64,000 nucleotides of DNA from Anaspis maculata (Eukaryota; Arthropoda; Insecta; Coleoptera; Scraptiidae): NCBI GenBank assembly GCA_949128115.1, contig OX421962.1:96460935-96524934 (forward strand), read 5' to 3'. Within the stretch, counting starts at the first letter, position 1. Each line of letters starts with the position of its first letter. Below, piece after piece: positions 13,540-25,882 of the stretch. The notes beneath the pieces are model-generated. The model did not search any database and was not told the DNA's origin. It was given only the letters and a program-made list of their open reading frames with translations. Both the position numbers and the translations under genes were made by a program.

Positions 13540-15051
13540 TGTGATAAACCGCCCCAAAACGGCGATTAAACGCGCCACAGAGAGCACAGAGCAAGCGCGC
13601 GACTAGTTCCGCGTTCCGCCACGAGATGGGCGCGCGCGCTCCAACCTACTACGGCTGACCCCGCGGCTCAGCGTAAGAGAGTTTTAGTACCGTTCAACGA
13701 ATCATTTACAGATGGCGCTGGCGCTCTTGCCTACAATTACCAGCCTCGTTATCACGCGTAAAGACATTTTTGATGCGTGGCATCTCGAACAGTTCCCATC
13801 CATACTGTTCACATAACCTTTCCCATTCCTTGTTCCATGGCTTCGGCCGATTCCGGTAATAGGTACAGTCATTCTACTGACTCGTTGGAGTGTTGTTGCA
13901 ATCAACTGGACGAACACTTCCAAAGCAGAACAACCATGTCCTTCATTGGACATAACCGCTCTCAAAAGGTCGTGGGGAAGCCAGATGACAATTAACATCT
14001 CCAAACGTTGTACCTAGGTACCAACTCCATGTCCACGGTGTTCACTGAGTCTTTTCTTCAAGATTCGCTGGTGTGCACCTGACTGGGGAGTATGAATGTG
14101 TTGTCTGTCCTGGCTACTGGCGTTCGTGGACACTCCGTGTCCTGGAGCAAGTCTAGTCGTGGATGACTGTGTGAATGAGGTCTGTCCTGGCTACTGGCGT
14201 TCGTGGATACTCAGTGTCCTGGAGCAAGTCTAGTCGTGGATAGACTGAGTGAATTTGGGGTTGGAGTGTGAATGAGGTCTGTCCTGGCTACTGGCGTTCG
14301 TGGATACCCCGTGTCCTGGAGCAAGTCTAGTCGTGGATGACTGTGTGAATGAGGTCTGTCCTGGCTACTGGCGTTCGTGGACACTCCGTGTCCTGGAGCA
14401 AGTTTAGTCGTGGATGACTGTATGAGCAGAGCTACTCCGAGTAACCGGCAGGTCGTGGATCCGGCGTGTCCAGGCCGGGTTATTGCGTGAGTAGTTACGA
14501 TTGTTGCTGGGAGATCGGCTGGTCGTGGACACAAAGCTCCGGTAGTGTCCTGGCCGGATCTTGCCAGCACAGTCTGTGCGAATGAATGTGTGAATGAGGG
14601 GGTAAATTTGAGAGAAAGGTAGTCAGGTGCACGCTGCACACGTCGCACCGCATCATTATCAAACTCCCCTCCGAACTGCGCTCTGTACTACGTCACACCC
14701 TCCCCTCGCGTCACGTGCTTTGTGGTAGGATCCTTTGCGGGATAGGTTTTTGTTATTCCCATCTCTTGGCTGTAATTATTTGTGTAACAATTGCTGTAAA
14801 TATTTGTGTAACAATCACTGTCATTTTGTGTGAAACCCTTTTGTACGTAAATTAATTGTGTGTTCAATATACTTGTTAAACTACATGCGAGTTTACTTTT
14901 CCTGCGGTCAGTAGGGTGGCGCCCGAGCAATCTAAGCTGAGAGAAACTTGAACCTATGCAAGGAGAGTTGACAACCCTTGACTACCCGAGTAAAATCCGA
15001 GCATCAGCGCTCATCATAAATAACGGGCGAACCCAAAGAACCCCCGTTACA
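13540..15051 (-). mobile_element. probable solo LTR, 1512 bp
   Basis: On the minus strand the segment begins TGTAACGGGGGTTCTTTGGG, a start typical of insect Ty3-type LTRs, and ends GGCGGTTTATCACA. It therefore has the TG...CA boundaries of an LTR. The four bases AGTT occur directly outside both ends (13536-13539 and 15052-15055), as expected for integrase-made target duplication. The GC content is higher than the surroundings and a tandem array of about 77 bp lies inside (14101-14432). No gag or pol sequence adjoins, so this is a solo LTR. The far (plus-side left) boundary rests mainly on the duplication and is less certain than the TGTAACGGGGG end. Confidence 0.55.
14101..14432. repeat. tandem repeat, about 77-97 bp, four copies
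   Basis: Four consecutive units each contain gtctgtcctggctactggcg, then gtgtcctggagcaagt and tagtcgtggat. Units begin near 14104, 14179, 14276 and 14354; the second is longer by about 20 bases. Degenerate pieces (caggtcgtggatccgg, gtcgtggacacaa) continue to about 14560. The array lies inside the probable LTR, where such arrays are common in U3. The 145-codon minus-strand frame at 14211-14648 is simply a translation of it. Confidence 0.85.
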
Positions 15052-15190
15052 AGTTGAAAACCCTCCAGCGTTGCTGTTGAGTGTTTATCAAATAATAAAG
15101 AGACCTTTTATTAACCCTTAACTGGCTCTTGCGGTTATTCATACGGAAATACCTTTTCACCTTTTACGATTTACAGTAATTAATATTCTT

Positions 15191-15405
15191 AGACGGCCCC
15201 GTAGCACAGTCGGTCGTCTGCCGTCTGTGGTGTGGATGGCGCGGGTTCGTATCCCGGTCAGTCATGGATGTTTTGTGTGTGTTCAAAAATTTGCGTATAT
15301 TGTTCTTCAAATGTAATAATTTACTGTTATCAATAAAAGGCGCAAAAACTCCTATGGCGCTGATAAGCCGAGAAGGAGGAAAACCTTTATTTATTTATTT
15401 ATTTA
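15191..15405 (+). mobile_element. tRNA-derived SINE
   Basis: The head carries an RNA polymerase III A box (TAGCACAGTCGG, from about 15202) and B box (GGGTTCGTATCCC, from about 15244) about 40 bases apart, with a T-arm-like hairpin around TTCGTAT. An unrelated body follows and the element ends in a (TTTA)n tail at 15387-15405. A perfect 14-base target duplication, TAATTAATATTCTT, flanks it (15177-15190 and 15406-15419), showing insertion by LINE-type target-primed reverse transcription. It is not a functional tRNA: the acceptor stem and anticodon arm are not convincing. Confidence 0.9.
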
Positions 15406-15419
15406 TAATTAATATTCTT

Positions 15420-17155
15420 GTTAGGTACAGTGTATCATTGAAGTATTATTTATACCTAAATGCAACTAAGTGGCGCTTCTAAAGGCGCCGATTTCCGGCA
15501 CTGTTAACATTGTAGCTAATATACGGTTCCTTTGATTCTTTTTTGGTGGTTACCTTCTTGTATACTTTTATAGCCGTCTACATGTCAAGCTGGTAAGTAC
15601 CCATTTAGATGGGCGCTCAGGTATATCGTGAGATGTACCTTGGATGCGTAGGTAATTACGCCATAGACAATAATTTACATTTTTTATGACAGTATACATC
15701 CAACAGATCATAATAAATGATCGCATGATCTGCGAAGGTTGTCTGATGTGTGTATAAATAAATAAAAAATCGATCGATTATGAGAAGTGTGGCATCAGTC
15801 TCGCACAGCAGATTCAGACAAAGTGATTTTTGTAATTCAAATAAAACAAGAGCATCCAGGTAAACCTCTGATGCGTCGTAGGCATCGATAGGTAGGTACC
15901 TAAAACTATAATGGAATCACGTAGACCGAAATGAAGCCTGAAATCAACCGTGCAGAGTCCTTTGGGAAAAAAGGCCAGATCGTATGAACCGACATCAAAC
16001 AAAAGTGGACATCAGAATCACAGATGAAGGCGAAAGGGATTGATTTGGGGATAAATTGGAGCTTTGTGCAAAAACAGACGGGGTCACTAACCCACAATTT
16101 TTTTGTAAGTACGAGTAGGTGAATTATATTGTTTATACCGAGTTAAGTGAAAATAGTTATATTTTTTTTCAAACTTGACTTGGCCGTTAGTAATGCATGG
16201 GGGTGAGGAATGGACGGAGCTTGGAATATATGCCTGAAAAGTTCACAGCACACAGCTTCTTTCTCTGTTTTGGAACCAAAGTGAGCAAGCTCATCGCGCC
16301 TCATCACCAATTAGGTGATGACAATATCACGTCTTATTGAAGTTGTAAATTAATAAATTAATACACGGTTTTTGCTATGCCATGCTTGAGCTACTTACTT
16401 TTTTTCAATAAAACAGCAAGTTGTAGGTATTCGTTGTGCAAGAGAAATAACTTTTCATATAAACTAGCTAAGTACGCACCTTTTCCATAATGAAAGCAGA
16501 GAAACAAAGAAAGTTATTCAATTCATATTAATTTGAATAATTTGCGACTAAAGTCATCAAAACAACGTAGAAGCTAATAATAATTGACACCTGTAGTATA
16601 GATGCAACATGCACCTGTTGATTTGGTTTTATAGTTCTAGTGCGGTTGAAAGTTAACCCATTGACCCTAAAATATTTCACGCAATAGTTGAAAGTTTAGA
16701 TGATGCGAAAAAACTATGTAAATGGAGGATTGTGTACAGGAACAGAAATAGGTAGGGTTTTTCCAAAAATCCGAAATGGCCGATTATATAAAACGTTTGC
16801 GTAGATTAAGAACATGAAATCTGGCATGAAATTTTGTAGAGGTCACAGAACAGCTTACAGTATCTTAAACTACCTGAATATTTTAGTGTTTGGTTTGATT
16901 TTATACCTCAATGGTAATAATAGCCAAATTGAAGCTGGAAATTTCGGTCTTCTACACAGCTAATGAAGGTGGAGTGAAGATCCCTAATGGGAATATGTAC
17001 GCAAAATATGTTATAGGTATGCGAACGTTTTTTGCGTTCTGAATCGATTCAAGAGCCTGCGCGACCATTATGCAGTATAATATATATGAGAAGATACTTT
17101 ATTCAAATTAGATAAATCATCGCCTTCCTATATAAAATAGATTGCAAGAGACAAA
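15420..17155. other. unassigned intergenic DNA
   Basis: AT-rich, with no supportable gene. Overlapping minus-strand frames at 15814-16097 show no recognisable domain. Confidence 0.35.
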
Positions 17156-17157
17156 TA

Positions 17158-20100
17158 GTCCAGTCACTATGTTCAAAAAGCCCTGGCAACTTCCAAAAAA
17201 ATAGAAGAGGGTTGAAATTTTGTACACATGTTCTTCAAGTAATGAAAAAGGAACTAGATGAAGTCTTCTGGAATCCGAGCTCAGGAACCAATGATAAAAG
17301 CCATCAAGTGTTAAAAACCAGTTTTTTTTGGGCGAAGAAGTCATTTTCTTAGCTCAAGATTTTTTCTTTTGCAATTGGATGATTGCATGTCACCATTTCA
17401 AGAATTTCCATACAACATTTTGACATTTTCCTAGGAGGGGCATCCAAGATGGCGACCAAGAAGAATAAACAGTAGAGTACATTATTTTTGAGAATAGCAA
17501 TTTGTGGACTTTGGTTGATGGTCACATTTTATTTCATTTATAATTTTCAATAGAAGAACCAAGTTACACTACAGTACCCAAGGAAACCACTGATTTATTG
17601 GAGAAAAAAAAAGAAATTTTTTGATTTTGTTTTCACTAATTTTTTGAAACGGTTCAAGATTTTCTTGAATGGCTTAGAGCACCATGAAAAGCATAAAATT
17701 GCGAATATAATATAATGGTTATTTCCATATATCCACCTCTTCAGGCTTCTGGGATAAAAAAAATTAAATGTTGATTTTTCTACGTTTCAAGGGAAAAAAC
17801 ACTAGAATTCAAAACCTGCAAGTGAAAAAAAAAACTGCTATCTCAGGAACCACAAGAGCTAAAGATATAAAAATCTCCAAATATATTATTCCTGATTTTA
17901 TGTTGTTGAAGGTGCTGCGATTCATCTTGGAATATCTTTGACCGTTTTTTGAAAGGACCCCGCACGATTCCTATGGAAAATGGGTCTCGGTCAAATCCCC
18001 TAATTTTTTTATATGTTGTAGCCCAATTTAACCCGAGCCAAAATCCATCGTTCGTTACCCAAAAAAATGGACAGTTTTTTTTCTATGAGGGGTTGAAGAT
18101 GGGTTATTTCAAGGTAAAGAAATATGTTCCAACGTGAGTAAGAACATTTCAACGTCCTTTCTAACATATATGGCTCATGACAATTCCCTTTTTCTTTTGT
18201 AAAAAAATCAACCCCCTCCCTCACCCCCAACCCCTACTTGCGAGTATCAAATTCGAAATTACGTTTGAAAGTCATGCAGATGGTTCTATTTTGTCGAATT
18301 ATGAATTTTGGCACAAATTGTTTTTCCAACCCCCAAATAGGGGATGGGGTTGAAAAAAAACCATCGGTCAATTCGGCTGAATTTCTGATATTGTGCTTTA
18401 TCGGTTACGCTGAACAAGATGACCAAGGGAAAACTCATTCGTATGACCAGTTTCCACCCCACAGAGGGTTGAAGTTGACTATAATAAAGCATAAAATATT
18501 CTTCGATGTCATAAACCAAATGAATGATTTCACATCATTTTGTTTTGTAAAAATGTCTATTCTTCGAAAATTATTCCAACCCCTTTTCTCGTCCCCTATC
18601 CTTGTTTCTAAACATCATATTCGAAATAAATCTTGAAAATGTAGGAGAAGGTCTACGGTCGGATTCTCTGCATCTGATTGTGAATCCCCTCTCAAAATTC
18701 ACTTTCACTATTATGCTTATGCTAGCACCCTTACAGCAGAGTGGGATATACATTTTTTCGATTGATTTTTTGCCTTGATTATTATTAAAAATATTGATGT
18801 TTCTACCAAGTTTCAACTTCACAGCATCAGGTTAATTATGTTTACCTGCACATAATTCCTAACTTTTTTTTGTACGGATACACCTCTATTTATAGTTCAT
18901 ATTGGAGAATTTAATCACATTTGAAGCGAAAGCTGCTCAATCAAGGCAAAATATTATGTCACACTCTTATTCTAGCTAGTGCGACCATTTGAAGGATGAA
19001 ATAAAAATTGGTATAATTTTCAAGATTTATTTCGAATATGATGTTCAGAAACAGGGATAGGGGATGAAGAACGGAGTTGAAAGTATTTATGAAGAATAGA
19101 CATTTTTACAAAACAAGGTGATATGGAACTCCACTATTTCCATTCATTTGGTTTATGACATAGAAGAATGTTTTATATGGTTTCATGCTTCATTATGGTC
19201 AACTTCACACCCCTGTGGGGTGAAAACTGGTCATACGAATGAGTTTCCCCTTGGTAATCTTGTTTAGCGTAACTGGTGAAGCACAATATCAGAAATTCAG
19301 CCGAATTGACCGATGGTTTTTTTTCCAACCCCACCCCCTATTTGGGGGTTGAAAAAACAATTTGCGCCAAAATTCATAATTCGACAAAATAGAACCACCT
19401 GCATAACTTTCAAACGTAATTTCGAATTTAATACTCACAAGTATAGTACAAGAAAGATAGATTTCAACCTCGGAATAAATATGGACGTCGTGAAAATTTG
19501 ATATTCTGTTCAGAATTGAGTGCTGTACAACATATCCAAAATCGCCAAAAATCGCACCCGGGGGTTTTGAGTTATTGGAGGGGGGGTAAAAAATTGTAAC
19601 TTAAAATGGAGGGGATGAAGCCCGTCGATCAATTGGAAGCAAATACGTTATGATTCGACGCATCATATCCCGTTGATACCATTTTGGCACAAAAAGTGTC
19701 GACTACTGTTGAAGGAGGGTCGTGGGGGGGCGAAGCTCTGCTAGGTGGTCCATTTTGTTTTTCTGGCCATGTAAAACCGATCACGACAAGTTTGGTATCT
19801 TTTCCAACTAAATTCAATCTCCTGAACTCGAATCCGATGTGTAAATTTGGATGAAAACAAGTTTGAACAAGTTAACTTGAAAAAACTTGTTTTTTCTTTG
19901 ACAATTTTGAAGAATTTTTTTTCCACTGTTAGAGGTATACATCGTCCAAAAATTTTCAGGGGTCATTGGATTGAAGTGTATTCTTCACGAAAATCATCCA
20001 CTTGATGTATAATTTTGATTCTCGAGTTCAAAAAATCGATTTGAACTCGAGCCGGCTCGGCGCGTCGTCTACTACTGACCAGAACACTAGAGCATGCACC

Positions 20101-21849
20101 TTTCAATGAAAATAGCTCAAACTTTCGAGGAAATAACAACTCATCTTTGAAAATTTGATTATATGTGCAGAATTGAATTCTCTATAACATAAACAAAATC
20201 GCCATGAATCGCACTGCAGGATTTTGAGTTATTCGAGGAGTAGGATTACATTTTCTCAAGATTCGTGCTCTATGAACTGTTGGCTCTCCCCTCAAATAAC
20301 TCAAAACCCTGCAGTGCGATTCATGACGGTTTTGTTCATGCTATAGGGAATTCAATTCTGCAGAGATAATTAAATTTTCGAAGATGAGTTGTTATCTCTT
20401 CTAAAGTTTGAGCTATTCTCATTTCAAGGTGCATGCTGTAGTGTTCTGGTCAGTAGTAGACAACGCGCCGAGCCGGCTCAAGTTCAAATCGATTTTTTGA
20501 ACTCGAGAAACAAAATTATACATTGAGTGGATGATTTTCGTGAAGAATACACTTCAATCTAATGACCCCTGAAAATTTTCCGAAGATGAACACCTCTAAA
20601 AGTAAAAAAGAAATTCGTCAAAATTGTCAAAAAAAAACAAGTTTTTTCAAGTTAACTTGTTCAAACTTGTTTTCATCCAAATTTACAGATCGGATTCGAG
20701 TTCAGGAGATTGAATTTAGTCGGAAAAGATACCAAACTTGTTGTGATCGGTTCTACATGGCCAGAAAAACAAAACGGACCACCTAGCCGAGCTTCGCCCC
20801 CCCACGACCCCCCTTCAACAGTAATTGACACTTTTTGTGTCAAAATGGTATCAACGGGATATGATGCGTCGAATCATAACGTATTTGCTTCCAATGGATT
20901 GACGAGTTTTATCCCCTCCATTCCAAGTTGCAATTTTTTACCCCCCCTCCAATAACTCAAAACCCCCGGGTGCGATTTTTGGCGATTTTGGATATGTTGT
21001 AGAGCACTCAATTCTGAACAGAATATCAAATTTTCAGGACGTCCATATTTTTTCCGAGGTTTTGCAGATTTTTTTACTATTTTTCCTGTACTATAGGGGT
21101 TGGGGGTGAGGGAGGGGGTTGATTTTTTCACAAAAGACAAAGGGAATTGTCATGAGCCATATATGTTAGAAAGGACGTTGAAATATTCTCACTTACGTTG
21201 GCACATATTTTTTTACCTTGAAATAACCCATCTTCAACCCCTTATAGAAAAAAAACTGTCCATTTTTTTGGGTAACGGACGATGGTTTTTGGCTCGTGTC
21301 AAATTGGGCTACAACATATAAAAAAATTAGGAAATTTGACCGAGACCCATTTTCCATAAGAATCGTGCGGGGTCCTTTACCGAAAAAACTGAAAAATTCA
21401 CTAAATCCTTCTTTCACCAATACATCAATGATTTTTTGAGATACTGAAGTATAACTTGAGTTTTCAATTGAAAATCATGTGAGAAATAAAATGTGATTAT
21501 CATTTGATGTCTAGGTATATTATTTTCAGAAAAAAAATAGTCAACTGTTTTTCCTTTTAACCGCCATCTTGGATCCGCCTCCTATGAAAATAATGACATC
21601 GTATTTGCCCATTGCTAATATGGTCATATGAAATCATTCAATTGAAAAAAGAAAAATATTGAGTCAAGACAAGGACTTCTTCGCTGAAGGAACGAGTTTT
21701 CAACACTTAATGGCCATTATTATGGGTTCCTAAGCTCGGACTTTAGGGAACTTTTTATAGCTGATTCATGACCATCATCAGAGATACGTGTGTACAAAAT
21801 TTCAAGCCTCTACTATTTTTTCCGAAGTGGAAAGACATAGTGACTGGAC
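17158..21849. mobile_element. giant palindromic TA-flanked element, GTCCAGTC ends, 4692 bp
   Basis: The left end GTCCAGTCACTATG is perfectly complemented by CATAGTGACTGGAC at the right, with TA directly outside both (17156-17157 and 21850-21851). The arms are inverted copies for most of their length: for example 17945-18236 matches 21090-21390 in reverse, and 19444-20240 matches 20270-21080 in reverse, turning near 20255. The left arm is longer because a second palindromic element (18237-19441) is inserted in it. The outermost 700 bases of each arm are more diverged than the inner part. No transposase is present; the 60-130-codon frames are fragments shared by both arms. Confidence 0.85.
18237..19441. 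mobile_element. nested palindromic element, CTTGYGAGTAT ends, 1205 bp
   Basis: The left end CTTGCGAGTATCAAATTCG is complemented at the right by CTTGTGAGTATTAAATTCG. Arms of about 410 and 430 bp (18237-18645 and 19010-19441) surround a loop of about 365 bp. TA flanks both ends (18235-18236 and 19442-19443). The opposite arm of the host palindrome keeps the uninterrupted site near 21090 (gtactataggggttgggg), so removing this element and one TA restores the match. The element is therefore younger than the palindrome it sits in. Confidence 0.9.
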
Positions 21850-21851
21850 TA

Positions 21852-22956
21852 TAAAGGTAACTGGACAAAACAAAGTAAGAAAGTAGTATCTGCATTGAAT
21901 TTTTATTACTGATGCCTTTTTGCTGCCAAAAACGATTCCAATTTGGATTAATTTTCTGAAATTCTTCAATTATAAATTTTGTTGTGGACAGTTTTAAAGA
22001 TAAATCAATGTACCTAGGTTACTTTCTCGGTGAAAATCAAAGCAGATTTCAAAGGTACCAAAAAATACAACTTTGCTGAAGTATTGCATCTATTCACGGA
22101 AAATTCACAACCATATCAATAAATCATACTGATATAACTATAGCGCAGCTCTTGGAGGATTATCGATATCTACGTCAAGTAATTCATTTTCATTTCCATA
22201 AACCCGTATATCACATCATCCACCACCATCCTCGAATTTCTCGGATTCAACACAATCAGTCTAGAGCGCAGGAACTTATTTCCAGGAAAGCACGATATAG
22301 AGAATAAGGAAGCCAAATAGCAGTAGAAGTTGAACGTACCTAGGCCGTACGCGGAAGTTTGAACTACTACTAAGTCTACGGCGCCACCTCATTAAACTCC
22401 ACTATCGCACAAACTCCGAGAAAGTCAAATATCCAACTGGTTTGGGTGTAACAGGAAAATTAAGGCCCAAAGTCACGAAGTCATTATTCGAAGCTGGAAC
22501 ATGTTTCTGCTAATGACATGACGAAAAATTTCAAATCGGGGAAGACGTGTTCCATTCCTCAGTACTATTCTCAGATGCTTAGAAGCAAATTAATTTATTC
22601 TCAACATTTCTATTTTGGATGTAACACTTATACATCAATCATTCATACAAGATCATAATGCATTTGTATTTGGGAGTACAATACCTAATACAAGTTACTT
22701 TGTGGCACATAATGAATTTATAAGTGGTAATACTGGTAATACATGAGGCTACTGCATTGTAGCCATCAATAAATTATTGTTGGATATTAATGCATGCTCC
22801 CAGGTTTATAGAAAGATTTTTTTATTGAGAAAAAATTGAAGCAGACTTTAATACGACAAAGTCTTAGGCAGAGCGTCAAGGAGTGATGTTGTTACGACTT
22901 GACGTTGAGTTATTTCAAGTTGAACATCAAAATAATGCACCACAACGCATACAGCG
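21852..22956. other. unassigned intergenic DNA
   Basis: No gene, RNA or repeat recognised between the giant palindrome and the transposase fossils. Confidence 0.35.
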
Positions 22957-23705
22957 TGTCAAAGTCAAAACTTACAATCAAAACTTACAATTGCTTGTGA
23001 GTCTGTAACAAAACCAGATATCGAAAATCGCCCAAAACCATTCCGACAGAATTGAGAGGGAATCATGATATAGTGAAGTCAGTGACTGAGCCCCCTCCAA
23101 TAATTTCTTTCAAAAGGCAACCCCCGACTTGTTAACATCATTGAAAAGCCCTTTGATAATGTTTTCCCATGGTACCAACTATTCCATACTTTGTTCAAGT
23201 GGTATTCGAATAACTTGAGAAAAACTGTCTGATAGGTTCAACATTGATTTAAAGGAACTCACTTCACAATGAATCAAAATTAAACTATACATCAAACCAG
23301 AAAGGAAGACCAAATGTCCACAATAGGTGTTCAAAATGATTGCCGATGTTTTCAAGGCAATAACAAAACGTGTTCTCGAACTCCTGTCGAACGTTTTCGA
23401 AGGTTCCTCTTGGAAGCGGGCGACATTCTTCAGTAGTTTTACGCCGCAGTTCTTCAATCGACTCTGGCTGAGTTTCAAGAGCAACAGACTTCAAGTGATC
23501 CACCACAAACAAATCTAGAGAAGTCAAGTCCGGTGATTTGGGAGGCCATTCAATGAGTTTTGTTCTGCCAATCCATATACCGATCTGTATATTGATCATC
23601 TAACTATTGGCTACTGGACATAGTGAGGTAGAGCTCCACCATGTTGCAAATGGAGTAAGTCCTCTGTCAATTAGGGTTCTCATCTAGGTCTATCTGATAT
23701 TTTAT
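22957..23705 (-). pseudogene. degraded mariner-family transposase, C-terminal part (copy 1)
   Basis: On the minus strand, frame segments at 23285-23599 and 23179-23484 give the end of an IS630/Tc1/mariner DDE/D transposase. Recognisable parts include the third catalytic region (WPPKSPDLTSLDLFVVDHLK), ESIEELRR, and GTFENVRQEFENTF with CLENIGNHFEHL near the C terminus. The upstream strand continues to about 23700 with remains of a GA-P-HY block and DLDENPN, broken by stops and frameshifts. The 3' flank runs to about 22957, where gtgtcaaag and acttacaat resemble the terminus of copy 2. It lies head-to-head with copy 2. It cannot encode an active enzyme. Confidence 0.8.
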
Positions 23706-23868
23706 TTTTTTCACCTATTTGGAACTTGGGGGATAAGTGATTTCGATAGGCGGATTGAGTTTTGTGAAGTTATGAGTGTTATAACGCAACGAATCACAGC
23801 AGAACATCAAGTTGTGAAAAACATTTGTTTCAGTGACGAATGTACGTTTACTTGGATGGTCATGTGAA

Positions 23869-25469
23869 CACTGGCGGCTCCAGCATTTTCGAACAGGGGG
23901 TACGGTTCACCAACCAGGCGCCCTTAAGGTGAGGGCTGCGATCAAAATAAGCCCCATGCTTCTCTCCAGTGGCGTACCCAGATTTATAGACAAATGGGGG
24001 GAATCGAGGAGATTTTGGTGTATATTTTAAAGATCGAGTCTGTACGGGCGACCGCAGCCAGTAAAAAGTAGCGCCGCAGGCAAAAATTTTCGGGTATAAT
24101 AATAATATCGACAATATTAAGCAGAAAAAAAGAAAGCCTCCCTAATTCATTTTGTTTTCTTTCCTTCGAGGTTCAGTCAAAACTCAAAAGTGCTAAACTA
24201 TTCAAAAAAACAACCTAAATTCTGTTCAGTAGGTATCAAGCCATCAATCAAATGATAATATAGAGCCGCCTTGGAGCCTTGGCCAGCTCTTTGAAAATTT
24301 CGCCAGGGGATAGGTATGGACGTCAGGGGACACACATCATACTTTTTTTTTGTATTGCGCATATAGTCTTTGGGGGATAAATGTATCAGATTTTTTCCTG
24401 TTGGTCGAAGTCTTGGAGGGGGAATTTTCCCCTTCATCCCTCCCCCGTGAGTACGCCCCTGCTTCTCTCTATGACTTCACTCGAACTTCCTATATGTAGT
24501 TGATTCAGAAGCAGTTTTCAAAGAAAAACGATCATGACAACAGATTGGTTTTAATAGTACCTATAAATTGAACTCTTCTCTACATCTATTCTACAAAACT
24601 AAAGTTCACGATGCAATCTTCGATTTTCATGGATTTACACCCATCTGCCTTCACTGTCATTACTAACAGGGTATAATTTAGTCATTCTCCAGTCATCGTA
24701 GACCAACTTTTGGTTTTGGCGGAGCCTGGAGCCTCTAGCCCTCCTCAGCAGTGATGATCTACCTATTCACTGTTGGGAGTAGATACATATATTTTTATAT
24801 TTACTATTTTACTCATCTCATAACCATGTACCTGCCTATCTTATAGGATCATGGTGTTCAAAAATTGAAATTAGAAAGTTTTTTTGCCATAACTTCCAGA
24901 TCGGCGAATCAATTTTTCTGAAACTTGGCTCAGGAATACGGATTTACCCACTCATTGTTTGGTTGGATGCATTATTCTGGAATTTATCTTCTGAAGCTAC
25001 CATTTCTTTTTTTTTCCCGCGGAGTAGGTAATGAGTTACTTCCCGCCCTCTTACATAGTATGTAATAAATTAATTACCATAGTTATGTGAGTAATAGTAC
25101 ATACCGAGACGGAAAGAGGTTCATTACAGACAAGAGTCAAGGTAGCTGCACAGCGCGCCGCGAGCCGATAGTTCGTAATGGTTCATTTTCCAACTTTTTT
25201 AAAAGCCAGTAATGATCAATTATTATGGTGGTTGTGAGTAGAAGTTCTTTCCACCTCCACAGATGTTATGAGAATAGTTTCAAGATTCTATCGCGCGACG
25301 CCCAAAGCGAATTTCCATAGAAACTTTCATTGACAAGCTTTTATCGCGTTAATTATTTTTTACACATCGGTACTACTCGTGGATTTTTTTTCAAAATTGA
25401 CTTCTGGCGCCCCTGATTTGCTACAGGGGGTACGGCCGTACCGTCGTACCCCCCGTGGAGCCGCCAGTG
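23869..25469. mobile_element. non-autonomous hAT element, copy 1 (1601 bp)
   Basis: The terminal inverted repeats CACTGGCGGCTCCA and TGGAGCCGCCAGTG are perfect. The 8-bp duplication CATGTGAA stands outside both ends (23861-23868 and 25470-25477); eight bases is the hAT signature. Subterminal tracts of gggggtacgg are shared with the second copy at 56043-57211, which matches in the opposite orientation. No hAT transposase is encoded. It splits the mariner-family fossil, so it is the younger insertion. It in turn carries another hAT-type element at 23967-24461. Confidence 0.92.
23967..24461. mobile_element. nested hAT-type MITE (495 bp)
   Basis: The ends CAGTGGCGTACCCAG and the complement of CAGGGGCGTACTCA form the typical hAT CAGNGGCGTA terminus. 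The 8-bp duplication CTTCTCTC is perfect at 23959-23966 and 24462-24469. The related hAT copy at 56043-57211 lacks this insertion at the corresponding place (near 57080), which confirms it as a separate later event. Confidence 0.92.
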
Positions 25470-25776
25470 CATGTGAACAAACAAAATTGTCGCTACTGCA
25501 GTGACGATAGTCATCACGTTTTCCAAGAAGGGCACACCCACCCAGTACCCCAAAAAATTAGCTTGATGTCTGGGCGGGAATATTGGGAAACGCAATCATC
25601 GGCCCAAGCCCAATATTCATACACGGGAATTTGAATGGTGCGCTTTATGCATAAGGCCATCGAGCCCTTAATTGTTCAGGAATAAGAAAATCAGATGGAC
25701 CTAGATGGCAATCCGAATTTTACCAAGGACTTACTGTATTTCCAATAATATGGAGCTCCATGCACCTTATACTATA

Positions 25777-25882
25777 GGCTGTCTGATTTCTACATGATTC
25801 GAGTGGGCTGTGTTTCTGGTCGCCATCGGCCGATCGCGGCCTGAATCGCAGTCCACTAGAATTATGTGGAAATCAGACAGAC
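25777..25882. mobile_element. small MITE with TATA borders
   Basis: Inverted ends of about 38 bp, GGCTGTCTGATTTCTACAT and the complement of GTCTGTCTGATTTCCACAT, flank a GC-rich centre. TATA lies on both sides, compatible with a TA duplication. It interrupts the transposase fossil between its middle and C-terminal parts. Confidence 0.75.

Noticed and set aside
14211..14648. 145-codon minus-strand frame
   Set aside because: It is a translation of the 77-bp tandem array and repeats the same peptide.
15191..15270. Functional tRNA gene
   Set aside because: A and B boxes are present, but the acceptor and anticodon stems are poor and the 14-bp duplication and tail identify a SINE.
18009..21420. 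Pairs of similar 60-130-codon frames
   Set aside because: They come from the two arms of the giant palindrome, with substitutions and indels that do not respect a reading frame.
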